DNA from: a virus
Strand: one strand, 5' to 3'
Length of the DNA stretch: 64,000 bases
IMG/VR virus record: IMGVR_UViG_3300021962_000055
Location: 28,848-92,847 of that record
In this document: in pieces, positions 33,585-42,983 of the stretch
Layout: every line of letters begins with the position of its first letter
Numbering within the stretch: position 1 is the first letter of the stretch
The notes under the pieces: generated by a model
Told to the model about the DNA's origin: nothing
The model's database searches: none
What the model saw: only the letters and a program-made list of their open reading frames with translations
Made by a program: the position numbers and the translations under genes

Positions 33585-34921
33585 GCGCATCGAATGTAGT
33601 ACTTAACGTACATTGTACGTGGCTGCACCGAGACCGAGGATGGGGCGGCCTGACCGGCTGGCCCAGAGGTCAATCCTGAAGTTAGGTTGATGGTTACGTT
33701 ATGAGTGTGCGCAACTGAAGGGGCAGTCTCTTCTACATAGTTGATGGCCATACCGCCCTGAGGAGTTGAGAAATATAGGTAATCATCTGCAAGGCCACCG
33801 CTTGGGTCGACGAAGTTACGCGGGGCAATATATGACTCACTGGCGTAAGTGCGCAGTCGAGTTGCAAAGTCAACACTAGTAACACTAGGTGTGTGAGTGT
33901 GCACGCCACCATCTAGGGCTACCCCGCTTGAGTGGGAGTGATCAATTGTGTGGGTGTGTTCCGGTACCTGAGCAATGGTCAATGTGGTTTGGTGGTTGAC
34001 ATTGCCTGTGGGCGTTGCAAGAGAGCCACCAGATACGGGCAACCCTCCGAGATACATTCCTCGGAAGTCGGGAAGATTGAATGTTGTTGAGCCGTCTCCC
34101 CCGCCGTACTCGGTGCCCAACACCTGAAACAGGGGCTGGTATATCGACCTGCTGATCGGTGCCCCATTACACTCCAGCCACACAGCTCCGTTTGGAGGGG
34201 TGCTAGACACCCAAGTAATTACCGTACCAACAGGTACGCCCGGATCTACGGGAACCCCTGCCAGTTGTTGCCAAGTGGTTGAGTCCCGCTTTACATATAC
34301 TCCAGACTCACCGTTTGACAGTGCTGAAGTTCGGAGATACAAGTCTCCTGTTGATCCCTGGGATGCTGACGGTACAGATGTACCACGGTACGCAATTGGG
34401 GTTTGGATGTTACGGCGTTTGTCCACAATGTGGCTAGACAGGATTGTGGGGATCCCTTCACCACGGTAAACCGCCGCTATAGCCACATCTGTAGCCGGAT
34501 TAAAGTAGCTAAGTACGGGCAGTCCCGCCGTAGATACAAGCCTGGTTGAGCTACGGGGCAGCGTTGGATTTTGTACTGACTCGGTACCATACAGACCAAC
34601 AAAAGTCATTGTTGACCCACTTAACCGTGCCACAATCAAGTCAAATCGACCAGCTGTTGGCGTGGTCGGTGTGGCTGGAATTGTTAGGTATGAGTTTTCT
34701 TCAACTGCGTAAACAACACCATTGAGTACTACAACACCCCCGGCAACCGACACGGCGGTATTACCACCAGAAGATGGTGGTGTTACGACGCAACCGGAAA
34801 TTACGCCAGTTGTGTCATTACCTAAAATTTCGAAGTCAAGTGAGTCCGGTTCGGATTGATCAAGAACCGCATACTTGTTCCCCGACGTCGTGTCGGTTGC
34901 ATTGGGGATGATGAAGGGCAT
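33581..34921 (-). CDS. Tail-collar-domain fibre protein
   Basis: 446 residues. N-terminal beta region (NGVVYAVEENSYLTIPATPT), a central trimeric-looking segment, then a phage tail-collar domain: PVGTVITWVSSTPPNGAVWLECNG, YGGGDGSTTFNLPDFRGMYLGG, followed by a His/Thr-rich tip (HTHTIDHSHSS) of the kind that binds metal in fibre shafts. It lies among head and neck genes, away from the main fibre cluster at 44-54 kb. Possibly a head or collar fibre (whisker). Confidence 0.85.
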   Translation of the reverse strand: MPFIIPNATDTTSGNKYAVLDQSEPDSLDFEILGNDTTGVISGCVVTPPSSGGNTAVSVAGGVVVLNGVVYAVEENSYLTIPATPTTPTAGRFDLIVARLSGSTMTFVGLYGTESVQNPTLPRSSTRLVSTAGLPVLSYFNPATDVAIAAVYRGEGIPTILSSHIVDKRRNIQTPIAYRGTSVPSASQGSTGDLYLRTSALSNGESGVYVKRDSTTWQQLAGVPVDPGVPVGTVITWVSSTPPNGAVWLECNGAPISRSIYQPLFQVLGTEYGGGDGSTTFNLPDFRGMYLGGLPVSGGSLATPTGNVNHQTTLTIAQVPEHTHTIDHSHSSGVALDGGVHTHTPSVTSVDFATRLRTYASESYIAPRNFVDPSGGLADDYLYFSTPQGGMAINYVEETAPSVAHTHNVTINLTSGLTSGPAGQAAPSSVSVQPRTMYVKYYIRCA

Positions 34922-34929
34922 CAGTTACC

Positions 34930-35184
34930 TCAGAGGGTGTCGTAGATGTTGCCGCTCTTGCGAAGATAGGTGTACAGGTCCTTGGGGATCTTGTACCGGG
35001 AGCCATCCTTAAAATCGTATGATTCCTGACCCCAGAACATTTTCCAGGTGCCCTTGACACGGGCGTTTACGTAATCGCTATCGGTTGACGTAACGGTTAC
35101 TGGCTCGTCTACTACAACATTGTCGTATTCTTCAACATCCTCGATTGGCTCAACGAATACGTCTGGCTTCTTACGGGGTGGCAT
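34930..35184 (-). CDS. Small hypothetical protein downstream of the capsid gene
   Basis: 84 residues. Acidic N-terminal half (VEPIEDVEEYDNVVVDEPV) then TWKMFWGQESYDFKDGSRYKIPKDLYTYLRKSG. The FWGQ...YDFKDG...P.....L pattern recurs in small proteins beside N4-gp56-like capsid genes. Could be a decoration or maturation factor; not known. Confidence 0.65.
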   Translation of the reverse strand: MPPRKKPDVFVEPIEDVEEYDNVVVDEPVTVTSTDSDYVNARVKGTWKMFWGQESYDFKDGSRYKIPKDLYTYLRKSGNIYDTL

Positions 35185-35214
35185 ATTGGCTCCTTATTGA
35201 GTACATAAAAGCAA

Positions 35215-35240
35215 GGTGGGGGCGGTTGCCCACCCCCACC
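35215..35240 (-). terminator. Leftward terminator after the capsid gene
   Basis: Perfect 8-bp GC-rich stem (GGTGGGGG / CCCCCACC) with a 10-base loop. On the minus strand it is followed by TTGCTTTT, so it would stop or attenuate leftward transcription just after the major capsid gene. A partial terminator here would let the capsid gene be expressed more than later genes. Confidence 0.7.
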
Positions 35241-35266
35241 ATACTACATCATTGAACTGGTTAGGT

Positions 35267-36346
35267 TCAGGAGATTGCGCCGCCCAAAGTGTTGAGGATG
35301 ACGCGGCTCTCGTGGGTGATTACCCCGAAGCCCCAGATGGCGTACCATGCGAGACCGTGCTCACGACCGAAGTCGATGACACCACCGTCACGGAGTTCAA
35401 CCGGGAGGGCGATGGCATGACCGAAGGCGTTGTCACCGATCATGATGGCGCTGTAGGACTCGGCACCAGGGGCCTGAGCGCCACCGGTGTTGGGATCGAG
35501 GTCGGCTGGGATGCTGAGACCCTTCTTGACCTGAGTGGTCTCGATGAAGACTACGTCGTACAGGCGACCGATTTCACCGAGCATGAAGTTGCCGGGAGCG
35601 GCGTACTTGGTGACTTCGATGAACTCGGGCCAGTCGCGGAGCGAACGAGCCTGCGAGGGGTGTACGAAGCAGACGTAGGTGTCACCCAGACGGGGGATGT
35701 TCTGACCGGCGAGAATCTCAACGGCGTCCTTGATGGAAGCTGGGCTGAGGTAACCGGGAGCAGAAGCTGAGCCGACAGTACCGGCGTCGTAGGGGCTGAT
35801 CGAGCCACGGGTAGCGGCTGCGGTCCGTCCGAATACAACGCTGGGGGCTACGGCCGAGCCACCACCGAATGGAACGCCGTTGGCGTACAGGGTGTTACGG
35901 GCCTGGATGTCCATGCTCTGGGCCATGTGACGGCCGAGAAGACGGCTGGCGGAAGCCATGACGTCGTCGAAAGCTGCGTTGAGAAGCAGTTCGGTGACGG
36001 CAACAGCCTTACCATGCTCGGTAACGGTGATCTGGATCTGGCTAGCCGAGAGGGCTACAGGATCCATACGTACACCCTCGGTGAGGGTTGCGCCAGCGGC
36101 CTCGTCTACTGAGAGGTTGTTGTAGCGCATGAAGTTGATGGTCAAACCGGGCATGACACCGAGTTCGGTCTTCTTCACAGCGAACTGCTCAAAGCGAAGC
36201 ACGGGCATGGCCTGGAAAAGAATTTCCTTTGACCAAATTTGCTGGATTGCTGGTGAGAGGGTGGTGTCACTGGTGTAACCTGTGGTCGAAATTGACGCGA
36301 GGTTAGCTCCGGTGATTGCACCACCTACGGGGCCTGGAAATGCCAT
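35267..36346 (-). CDS. Major capsid protein (N4-gp56-like)
   Basis: 359 residues fitting the N4-gp56 capsid family: TTLSPAIQQIWSKEILFQAMP near the N-terminus, then VMPGLTINFMRYNNLS, ITVTEHGKAVAVTELL, GDTYVCFVHPSQARSLRD, GEIGRLYDVVFIETTQ, and HGLAWYAIWGFGVIT. HK97-fold shell subunit. Strong GGAGG seven bases before ATG suits an abundant protein, and codons are G/C-ending and tidy compared with neighbours. The scaffold is encoded just upstream. Confidence 0.95.
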   Translation of the reverse strand: MAFPGPVGGAITGANLASISTTGYTSDTTLSPAIQQIWSKEILFQAMPVLRFEQFAVKKTELGVMPGLTINFMRYNNLSVDEAAGATLTEGVRMDPVALSASQIQITVTEHGKAVAVTELLLNAAFDDVMASASRLLGRHMAQSMDIQARNTLYANGVPFGGGSAVAPSVVFGRTAAATRGSISPYDAGTVGSASAPGYLSPASIKDAVEILAGQNIPRLGDTYVCFVHPSQARSLRDWPEFIEVTKYAAPGNFMLGEIGRLYDVVFIETTQVKKGLSIPADLDPNTGGAQAPGAESYSAIMIGDNAFGHAIALPVELRDGGVIDFGREHGLAWYAIWGFGVITHESRVILNTLGGAIS

Positions 36347-36380
36347 TGTTTATCCTCCGATGGATAGGGTTGATTGGGTT

Positions 36381-37157
36381 TTAAAACCGGCCTTTTGTAG
36401 ACCGGGCACTTAGTAGCCTGTCACGCATCTTCACGTATTGATCCATCGGCATGTTGCGAATGTCATCCGCAGTCAACGTTTGGTATTCCTGTTGGTTTTC
36501 CAGTGGTCCAGTTGGGGGAGCCGTTACCGGAGCCCCCTTAGGGCGAGGCGGCTGACTCGCCCTCTGGATTGATTCGATTATAGCATTACTTCGTTCCTTA
36601 AGTACGGAGATGCTATTTTCGATTTCTTCTTCGGTGTTTCCAGTGACTAAGTCACGGAGTTCAGGAATGATTGTTTCCTGTTCAACTTGGAGACGGCGCT
36701 GGCGGTAGGTGTCTAGCTGCTGTAGGTACCGCTCCTTTTCCAGGAGGGCATCCTGAGCCTGACGCTGCTGCTCTAGCTCGCTGAACTTCTGGCCCCACTC
36801 ATGCTCAACCTGGTTAATACGCTGGTTGAACTCATCTTCGCGCTTGGCCAGAAGCTCTTTGGCACTTAGTTCCTCGATTTCACGCTGGCGAAGGATCTCT
36901 GCTTCCTTCTTGGCGCGCTCCTCAGCTTCCTTGATTGCCTTCTCACGCTCTGAGCTAAGGAGGCTCAACTGCTCCTCCATAGCCTTCACACGTCCGTCAG
37001 CATCCTCAAGACGCTTATACATCTTGTCTTTTTCCTGCTGACGGATCTTGTGTACTTCCTCTTCTGAAAAGAGACGCTGATCCTTTGGCATATCCTGGCT
37101 CGGCTCGGGGGTATCGATGGGTACCTGAATACCGTCTTCTCTTGACTGAACTGACAT
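36381..37157 (-). CDS. Capsid scaffolding protein
   Basis: 258 residues. After an acidic start (PIDTPEPSQDMPKDQ) a very long charged helix occupies most of the protein with heptads of Leu and Glu/Lys/Arg/Gln, then a Pro-rich linker (PPRPKGAPVTAPP) and a short C-terminal helix (PMDQYVKMRDRLL) that likely binds the capsid protein. This is the normal form and place of a phage scaffold. No protease gene was seen. Confidence 0.85.
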   Translation of the reverse strand: MSVQSREDGIQVPIDTPEPSQDMPKDQRLFSEEEVHKIRQQEKDKMYKRLEDADGRVKAMEEQLSLLSSEREKAIKEAEERAKKEAEILRQREIEELSAKELLAKREDEFNQRINQVEHEWGQKFSELEQQRQAQDALLEKERYLQQLDTYRQRRLQVEQETIIPELRDLVTGNTEEEIENSISVLKERSNAIIESIQRASQPPRPKGAPVTAPPTGPLENQQEYQTLTADDIRNMPMDQYVKMRDRLLSARSTKGRF

Positions 37158-37207
37158 AAATTCACCTCTGTTGGTTTGGCTTTTAATGGCTTAGGTAATG
37201 TTAGGAA

Positions 37208-38905
37208 TTATTCTTCGTCCGGTACACGGCGCTGGGCGAACCTAGCTCCGTATGCCTTTGCAACTATGTTGTTAATCATTCCCGCATCTGGAGCAACGGC
37301 GGTGGCCGTTACGCCAGGCAGGGGCCCCTGTTCGGGGCTTGGGCTCCCTGCACTTGTTACATTAGCACCTCCGGCGGGTACCGTGCTGGTACCGTCGGGT
37401 CCTGGTAACAAACCTGTAAACATCATTACAGCTTGATTGATTTGGGCTGTAAGCATATCTAGCGCACCTTGGTCAATGGCGTCATCACGAAGTTCTTCAA
37501 AGATCTCGGCAAGCTTCTCACGGGGGAACTCTTCACCAAGAGCGCGTAGGGCGCCTTCTTTGGATTCCAACCCAAGGGCCATCTTGGCCTGCACTTCATT
37601 TAGTTTAATGAGTACATCAACAGGCAACGGCTCTGGCCAGTGGATTTGTGTTTTGTATGTCAGCGGGTCGGATGGGTCTAGCTGTGGAAGCTGATCCATT
37701 TCAGGTGGTTCGCCCAATGCAGGGTTATACATTAAGGATTCGGGGCTGAACACAGCTGCGGTACGTATGATCAGCTCGTTTACTTTTTCCAAACCTTTAG
37801 TAAAGTGGATACGCTTCATGTGGAAGCGGTTCATCATTGGCTGGTATTGGATGGCTAGAGCCACACCTGAGGTGTTGGATACGGGCTGGAATTGACCTAG
37901 AGCGGTCTCAGGCACACCTGTAATTTCATGCATTGTGCGCTTTAAAAATTCAATGTACTGAAGTGCCCCAGCCATCTCACCCCGTGATTCAAGGTTGAAC
38001 ACTGAAGCGTCTTTAGGTAGACCTGCCCATACCTTCTTTGGCCCTCGCTCCAGTTGGCTGGCCTTGGCTCCAGTAATAATGGTTACTGGAGCAGCGTGGT
38101 AGTTGATGATGTCCGAAACCTCGGTCATCTTTTCGTTTAGCTCCCTGTTTAAGGGAATTACGTCCCAGATATCCGACTGTCCCCATGGGGATGAAGAGAT
38201 CGTCATGTTAGGGATGTGGACAATGGGGATCTGACCTAGAGGGTTTTCATATTGATCAATGAGCTCATCGTTGATGTATTGCTCGATAACTTCGTCTGTA
38301 GAAATCTCCGTAAAGGTATAAACCTGTCGGGTGCCCTCGGGGCTGGTGCCCCAGAATCGGTACTTAAGCTTGAACCGCATGATGCGGTCGCGGTCGTGGG
38401 GGTGGTATTCGGGGAAGCAGTGAGAAGGGTTCAGGGGAATAACCCGGATCCGTCCCTCGTGGGTAATACCAAGCGGGTCGACATAGGGCTCTTCGTACGC
38501 TACCTTGACAAAGCAGTCACCAGTAACACTGGCCAGCTGGCCCATTTCCCAAAGAACATAATGCTTTGAGTTATCTACTTCCCAAACTTTATGTAAAAGG
38601 TGGGGGATAACAGCACCGTTCTGGTTTGGTACTTTCCACTGAACACCCTTGCCAAAACAAAAGTTTGTAATGTAATCCGACATGGTTCGGATATAGTTCA
38701 TCGTGATGTTCTGCTCGCCCATCTCACGGCGATATGACCAGTGGTGCCCTAGGTACCAAGCCCAGCAGGTGGAGTACCTGTTCAATCGGGGTCCGTGTAC
38801 TTCGAACTCTTCGTCTGCAAGTTCGACCAACCCCAATGGGGATATGGCAACCGTGAGGTCACTCGACGAAGCCCTGTAGCTTGGTGACCAAAAATCAATC
38901 GGCAT
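37208..38905 (-). CDS. Portal protein
   Basis: 565 residues. Typical portal features: NRYSTCWAWYLGHHWSYR, NYIRTMSDYITNFCFGKG, a hub with VAYEEPYVDPLG, a stem region with LNEKMTEVSDIINYHAAPVTI, and MHEITGVPETALGQFQPVSNTSGVALAI, the conserved phrase of large phage portals. The C-terminal 80 residues are Pro/Gly/Ala rich. The dodecamer is the DNA channel and packaging platform. Confidence 0.93.
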   Translation of the reverse strand: MPIDFWSPSYRASSSDLTVAISPLGLVELADEEFEVHGPRLNRYSTCWAWYLGHHWSYRREMGEQNITMNYIRTMSDYITNFCFGKGVQWKVPNQNGAVIPHLLHKVWEVDNSKHYVLWEMGQLASVTGDCFVKVAYEEPYVDPLGITHEGRIRVIPLNPSHCFPEYHPHDRDRIMRFKLKYRFWGTSPEGTRQVYTFTEISTDEVIEQYINDELIDQYENPLGQIPIVHIPNMTISSSPWGQSDIWDVIPLNRELNEKMTEVSDIINYHAAPVTIITGAKASQLERGPKKVWAGLPKDASVFNLESRGEMAGALQYIEFLKRTMHEITGVPETALGQFQPVSNTSGVALAIQYQPMMNRFHMKRIHFTKGLEKVNELIIRTAAVFSPESLMYNPALGEPPEMDQLPQLDPSDPLTYKTQIHWPEPLPVDVLIKLNEVQAKMALGLESKEGALRALGEEFPREKLAEIFEELRDDAIDQGALDMLTAQINQAVMMFTGLLPGPDGTSTVPAGGANVTSAGSPSPEQGPLPGVTATAVAPDAGMINNIVAKAYGARFAQRRVPDEE

Positions 38906-39239
38906 TCAAACCCCTGGTGTTTGTTTCTTTTACGATGAGTGGAAGGATATCACTCGGCACATCGATGTACGTTACAGATTGTATCATCCCACTTGGGATA
39001 TGGGCCGGATTGCTGTAGTAAACCTGGTTGTCTTCGTTCTTGTCAAGAAGTATGGTGCCAGCCAGGGTTATATGTTTATCCAGCATGCCAGGGACTACCC
39101 AACCAATGCTAATTGGTCTTACAAACTGGGGCTTATAGTCTCTGGGGTCAACCCATCCAGTGGGACCGTCAAAGGCGTCTAACCATTCAATAATGGCTAG
39201 CCGTGGTTGTTCTTCAGATTTCCGTTTCTTTTTGGGCAT
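38895..39239 (-). CDS. Hypothetical protein beside the portal
   Basis: 114 residues from ATG 39237-39239 (MPKKKRKSEEQ) preceded by AGGGA; a longer frame would overlap the phosphoesterase gene more. Basic start, then a beta-rich part with FVRPISIGWVVPGMLDKHITLAGTILLD and QVYYSNPAHIPSGMI. It ends 11 bases inside the portal gene. Appearance is of a small virion or assembly protein; family unknown. Confidence 0.65.
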   Translation of the reverse strand: MPKKKRKSEEQPRLAIIEWLDAFDGPTGWVDPRDYKPQFVRPISIGWVVPGMLDKHITLAGTILLDKNEDNQVYYSNPAHIPSGMIQSVTYIDVPSDILPLIVKETNTRGLNAD

Positions 39240-40371
39240 AGTAAAACTTCCCTCTGAAGAACGCCGTCCCGTTATGGAACGGTACTTGCTCGTAGAAAAA
39301 ACTGCCATCTCCAGGTTCATATGTTACTACGCCTACGCCCTGCTGCCAGTCCTCAACAATGGTCATTGGGCGCCCATCCAGATCGATTGATCCTTTTGTA
39401 CTTGGTACAGTACCGTCACACCTAGCTAGCGTTCCGGGTGACGCGGCCATGATGGTCTTTGGTCCATCGTAATCTTCACGAGACCGTTCAGCCCACTCAC
39501 GTCGGTGAATGTGGCCGTAGATGACGGATGTCTTTTCCGTGCCGAGGTATGCGTGAGCCGTGGAACCGTTCGATCGTACCTTGGTGCCGTGGATGATGCG
39601 AAGTCGTTGGTTGACCCAAAACTGACCGGCTGGGTATCCCGGTATGTACTCCACATTGAAATCATCAAACTTACAAAGGTAAGGAACGCTAAGAACAGGC
39701 CAGCTGTCAGGAGTGTTGCCACGACGTAGAGAAAACGCTGCTTTTGCATTATCGATAACATAGTTAACCAACCTTTCCTCGTGGTTTCCGGCAAGCCACA
39801 CAATCCTGGCTCGTGGTGCCGCCATCCGAAGTTGCGCGCAGAGTGTGGTAGCCCTGTCAATTGACGCTTGTGTGGTTAGGGCGTACGCGCTACTCAGCCT
39901 GTACTTACCAAACTCTGGTAGGTCTAGGTTGTCCCCTACCAACACCACCAAATCGGGGTTTGTCGACTGGATGATGGACAGAGCCATTTCGATAGCCGCT
40001 TCATCTTGGGTTGGTTCCAGATCGCCATTTGCATTTCTGAAATACCCAATCTGCATGTCTGGTAAGACGACGCAGGTCTCGTAGCCATTTGTGTTTGTAC
40101 TTGGTTTGGGGGCTTTCAAGGACATCTTGACTGCAGGCCCAGGCTGTACTACTGGCCATTGTGGTCCAGCCTCAAACGCTGGGCTGAACTGGATGCCCAT
40201 GAGGTCATGTACCTCAGCCTCACCTTCGTCGTTCTTTGTGAGAGACTGGTATAGGGAGACACGCTTAACGGCACCGATCTCATCTACATCGATGTCGTTG
40301 CGCTTGAGTAGTTCTGCGATTTTACCTAGAGCGTATTTAGAGTTGCCCAAATCCTTTGACAGGTCAGTCAC
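39214..40371 (-). CDS. Calcineurin-like metallophosphoesterase
   Basis: 385 residues from GTG with GAGG seven bases before. Ordered metal motifs: VVLPDMQIGYF (motif I, with Gln where most members have His), LVVLVGDNLDL (GD), LAGNHEERL (GNHE), and IHG / YGHIHR. The family cleaves phosphoesters of DNA, nucleotides or proteins with two metals. Replacement of the motif I His is notable. It lies between a small HTH gene and the portal, where phages sometimes keep DNA-repair or packaging-related nucleases. Confidence 0.9.
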   Translation of the reverse strand: MTDLSKDLGNSKYALGKIAELLKRNDIDVDEIGAVKRVSLYQSLTKNDEGEAEVHDLMGIQFSPAFEAGPQWPVVQPGPAVKMSLKAPKPSTNTNGYETCVVLPDMQIGYFRNANGDLEPTQDEAAIEMALSIIQSTNPDLVVLVGDNLDLPEFGKYRLSSAYALTTQASIDRATTLCAQLRMAAPRARIVWLAGNHEERLVNYVIDNAKAAFSLRRGNTPDSWPVLSVPYLCKFDDFNVEYIPGYPAGQFWVNQRLRIIHGTKVRSNGSTAHAYLGTEKTSVIYGHIHRREWAERSREDYDGPKTIMAASPGTLARCDGTVPSTKGSIDLDGRPMTIVEDWQQGVGVVTYEPGDGSFFYEQVPFHNGTAFFRGKFYYAQKETEI

Positions 40372-40639
40372 AACGGCACCTCTTTGCTACGTGTCGAGAA
40401 ACGGTACTTTCACTGATGTCGTATTTGTGTTTACGCAAAACGCCAGTTAACCAACGAGCAGAGTAAACCTTGGATCGACCAGACCCTTCGTCTTCTCTAA
40501 TCATGTCAATTGCCCGATCCAAAGCCATTGCTTCGTCTTCGGTCATTTGGTTTCTGACTTTTGTTAAACCGCACACCGTCTTAGAGTCTTGCTCTTTTGG
40601 TGAAGCAAGATCCTCTGATAGTGAGGATTCTTGAACCAT
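40364..40639 (-). CDS. Small winged-helix/HTH protein
   Basis: 91 residues. The C-terminal half reads SARWLTGVLRKHKYDISESTVSRHV, a helix-turn-helix in which the second helix (ESTVSRHV) would read DNA. An N-terminal helix (TEDEAMALDRAIDMI) precedes it. In the packaging region it could be a small terminase-type DNA binder or a regulator; the sequence does not choose. Confidence 0.6.
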   Translation of the reverse strand: MVQESSLSEDLASPKEQDSKTVCGLTKVRNQMTEDEAMALDRAIDMIREDEGSGRSKVYSARWLTGVLRKHKYDISESTVSRHVAKRCRCD

Positions 40640-40663
40640 GTTGTGCTCCTATTGTGCTTCAGG

Positions 40664-40834
40664 TCATGCGACCTTTGTGCTTGATTCAGTATACACATTC
40701 TTGACTTTGGTGCTGCGCTTAATCTGCGCGTTTATTTTCCCCATCAACTTAACAAGCTCGTCTTCATCCTCAAACCCACGTACGGGCACGCGCGACAAGT
40801 AATGGAGAATTGTTTGTAGGTCATTGACAGTCAT
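40664..40834 (-). CDS. Small hypothetical protein
   Basis: 56 residues from ATG 40832-40834 with AGGAG five bases upstream, a better Shine-Dalgarno than most neighbours. MTVNDLQTILHYLSR, then acidic GFEDEDELVKLMGKI and basic KRSTKVKNV. Probably a two-helix protein. The gene ends 24 bases before the start of the HTH gene. Function unknown. Confidence 0.6.
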   Translation of the reverse strand: MTVNDLQTILHYLSRVPVRGFEDEDELVKLMGKINAQIKRSTKVKNVYTESSTKVA

Positions 40835-40902
40835 GGTAACTCCTGGAGTGCTCTGGGTGAGTCACTGTACCAGACCTTGTCAAGTACGCGGTTCAGGAAA
40901 GC

Positions 40903-40933
40903 AAAAAGGGGCGGGGGATTAACCCCGCCCCTT
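40903..40933 (-). terminator. Leftward Rho-independent terminator
   Basis: A perfect 11-bp stem (AAGGGGCGGGG / CCCCGCCCCTT) with a 6-base loop; on the minus strand it is followed by a T-run (complement of AAAAA at 40903-40907). It lies just after the gene ending at 40955, so it separates the terminase block from the portal block. Confidence 0.85.
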
Positions 40934-40954
40934 CTCTCCTTGTCGGTGGATCTA

Positions 40955-41356
40955 TCAGTCGTAGACGACTGTGGGGTTCGGCCTGTTCATGTGCCCACCC
41001 GTTCCAAAGGCATACTCAAACTGGGGCATGCTTTCACCTGACATGGTACCTTGCAAGAAATCTCCAAGCATCTCTGGGGCTTCAATCCATGAAGCGGAAC
41101 CAACGTGAGCACGCTCGCGCATGGTCTCCTCAGCGTACTTGTAGAACATCTCAGGGTTGTTGTGGTTCATGCGCATGCGAGAGGGAGCGGTGTCCTCATA
41201 TGCACCAACACCGAAATCCATGGGGACGTCGGTATCACTTTCGATACCCTCCTGGAAACGCTGAGGGCCCCTGTTGCCGGGGATGCTTGGAGCGAGGGTA
41301 CGCTCGAACATGGGCGTTCCCTTTTCTGGGAACATGGGGTTGGGAGCTACGGCCAT
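40955..41356 (-). CDS. Hypothetical protein after the terminase
   Basis: 133 residues with AGGAGGATAC before the ATG. Pro, Met, Gly and acidic rich (MAVAPNPMFPEKGTPMFERT, SDTDVPMDFGVGAYED), with little predictable secondary structure and a helical middle (FYKYAEETMRERAHVG). The good ribosome site and terminator suggest a strongly made protein, perhaps a minor virion protein. No family recognised. Confidence 0.7.
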   Translation of the reverse strand: MAVAPNPMFPEKGTPMFERTLAPSIPGNRGPQRFQEGIESDTDVPMDFGVGAYEDTAPSRMRMNHNNPEMFYKYAEETMRERAHVGSASWIEAPEMLGDFLQGTMSGESMPQFEYAFGTGGHMNRPNPTVVYD

Positions 41357-41405
41357 ATGTATCCTCCTACGAATACGATGTCTGATTAAATATTAGCACC
41401 TTTTG

Positions 41406-42983
41406 TCACCTTCCGAAGAAGGGCGACTCGCTGACAGTTATTGAAGGCATTGTATCTTGTACAGATAGTGAACAGGCGATTGCTAGGGAATCTGGGAAGT
41501 CGTCGAAAGCCCCCTTTTCGTCCGGGGCTGCCGCCAGCAAATACGGGCCTCGATAAACTTTTTCAAGATCCAGCATTTGTTGGTTGAACTTCTTCCATAT
41601 CTTAGTACGTCTGGCTTTAGAGTGCCCAGGAACGATCAATTGATTACGTTGTATAAGTTCTGTTAGGTGTACCCAACGTTCGTTCTGTGCTTTGGAATCT
41701 GAAGATACGGCAGATACCTCAATGTGGGGCATCAAGATCTGCAGACGTTCTGCTACGGCTCCACCAACACCTTGGGCATCGACTCCAATTCGATATACGT
41801 CGTAGTTACGCACAAAGTCAACTATCTCAAAGTACTGCTGTTCCCATTCGGTGTTGTTTATCTCCAACCAGTTGAGAACACGGTGTTCGTAGAAACCAAA
41901 TCCGTCTGGGTGATCCCAGTCAACCCACACCGCCGTGACAACGGTTGAGTCGTTTGTTCTGGCTACGTCGATGCCAACAACAATAGGTGTGCGCCACCAT
42001 TGTTTTACCAGGGGCATTGATGGGTCATACAGCTGGGTAAGACGCTCGTCTGTTACAAACATTCCCTTTTCGAGAATCCATTTGTTGCAGTAGGACATTT
42101 GGAATTCGTCTGAATCCTCGCCAATACGCACCTTTTCTTTGGCAATGAACTTGGCGTAGTTTGGGTTGTACTTAGAAGCTGTACGCCAGTCATACTCGAA
42201 GTGGGCCTGACGGTGGTTTCGCTTACCGTTGATATCGCGCCGTTTGTTATATTGGATCATCTTGTAAAAGTACGACTTGTTACGAGTAGCCGTGCCAGTC
42301 AAGACAATCGATCCGTTGTTGAACGCCAACATGGGCTTGATTGACTTGGTGATCATGAATTCGTCGGCTTCCTGGGCCTCGTCAATGAGCACGAAATGGT
42401 AGGTCTTTGATTCGATCTTGGCCTTTGGGTTACAGGTTTGCATACGGCAAAGTGACCCCGAATGCTTGAGGCTTATTATGCGCCCCTTACCTCGCGAACC
42501 ACCTGAAGTAGCTTTGTCATCGATCTCCGGATCGAGAAGAAAGTCCAATGCATGATCGCTAGTAAGCTTGCTAACGATACGGCTAAAAACCGTATCAGCT
42601 TGGTCTTCAACGGGCGCGAATACACCACACCAAAACCCCTTTTCAAACTTACCCAACCAAGTTGGGTACACCTTAGATAGCTTGGGAAGGATGACCATCA
42701 TTGCGGCCATCACATTAGAAAGTACTTCGGATTTACCTGACTGGCGGGTTGCCACCAGGGTTACCTCTTCACCGTCACCGAGAACTATTGATTCGATAAT
42801 GCGGTAAGCAATAGGTATTTGGTAAGGAAACAGTTTTACGTTACAGAATTCTTCTGTAAACAGAATTAATTTGTAAATTAATTGATCTACAAATTCTGCT
42901 GACGTCTCATCAAGTTCTTCAGAGTCGTCAGCAAATTGATCTTGCTCCTCGTCAAGGAGACCCTCAGCCGTTAGGTTGTCCAT
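41406..42983 (-). CDS. Terminase large subunit
   Basis: 525 residues. ATPase part: YQIPIAYRIIESIVLGDGEEVTLVATRQSGKSE (Walker A at 78-85), Walker B HFVLIDEAQEAD, coupling motif VLTGTATRN. Nuclease part: VVGIDVARTNDST (Asp), RIGVDAQGVGG and GAFDDFPDSLAIA (Asp cluster). It packages DNA through the portal and cuts it. No adjacent small terminase was recognised with certainty; the HTH protein at 40364 is one candidate. Confidence 0.95.
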   Translation of the reverse strand: MDNLTAEGLLDEEQDQFADDSEELDETSAEFVDQLIYKLILFTEEFCNVKLFPYQIPIAYRIIESIVLGDGEEVTLVATRQSGKSEVLSNVMAAMMVILPKLSKVYPTWLGKFEKGFWCGVFAPVEDQADTVFSRIVSKLTSDHALDFLLDPEIDDKATSGGSRGKGRIISLKHSGSLCRMQTCNPKAKIESKTYHFVLIDEAQEADEFMITKSIKPMLAFNNGSIVLTGTATRNKSYFYKMIQYNKRRDINGKRNHRQAHFEYDWRTASKYNPNYAKFIAKEKVRIGEDSDEFQMSYCNKWILEKGMFVTDERLTQLYDPSMPLVKQWWRTPIVVGIDVARTNDSTVVTAVWVDWDHPDGFGFYEHRVLNWLEINNTEWEQQYFEIVDFVRNYDVYRIGVDAQGVGGAVAERLQILMPHIEVSAVSSDSKAQNERWVHLTELIQRNQLIVPGHSKARRTKIWKKFNQQMLDLEKVYRGPYLLAAAPDEKGAFDDFPDSLAIACSLSVQDTMPSITVSESPFFGR

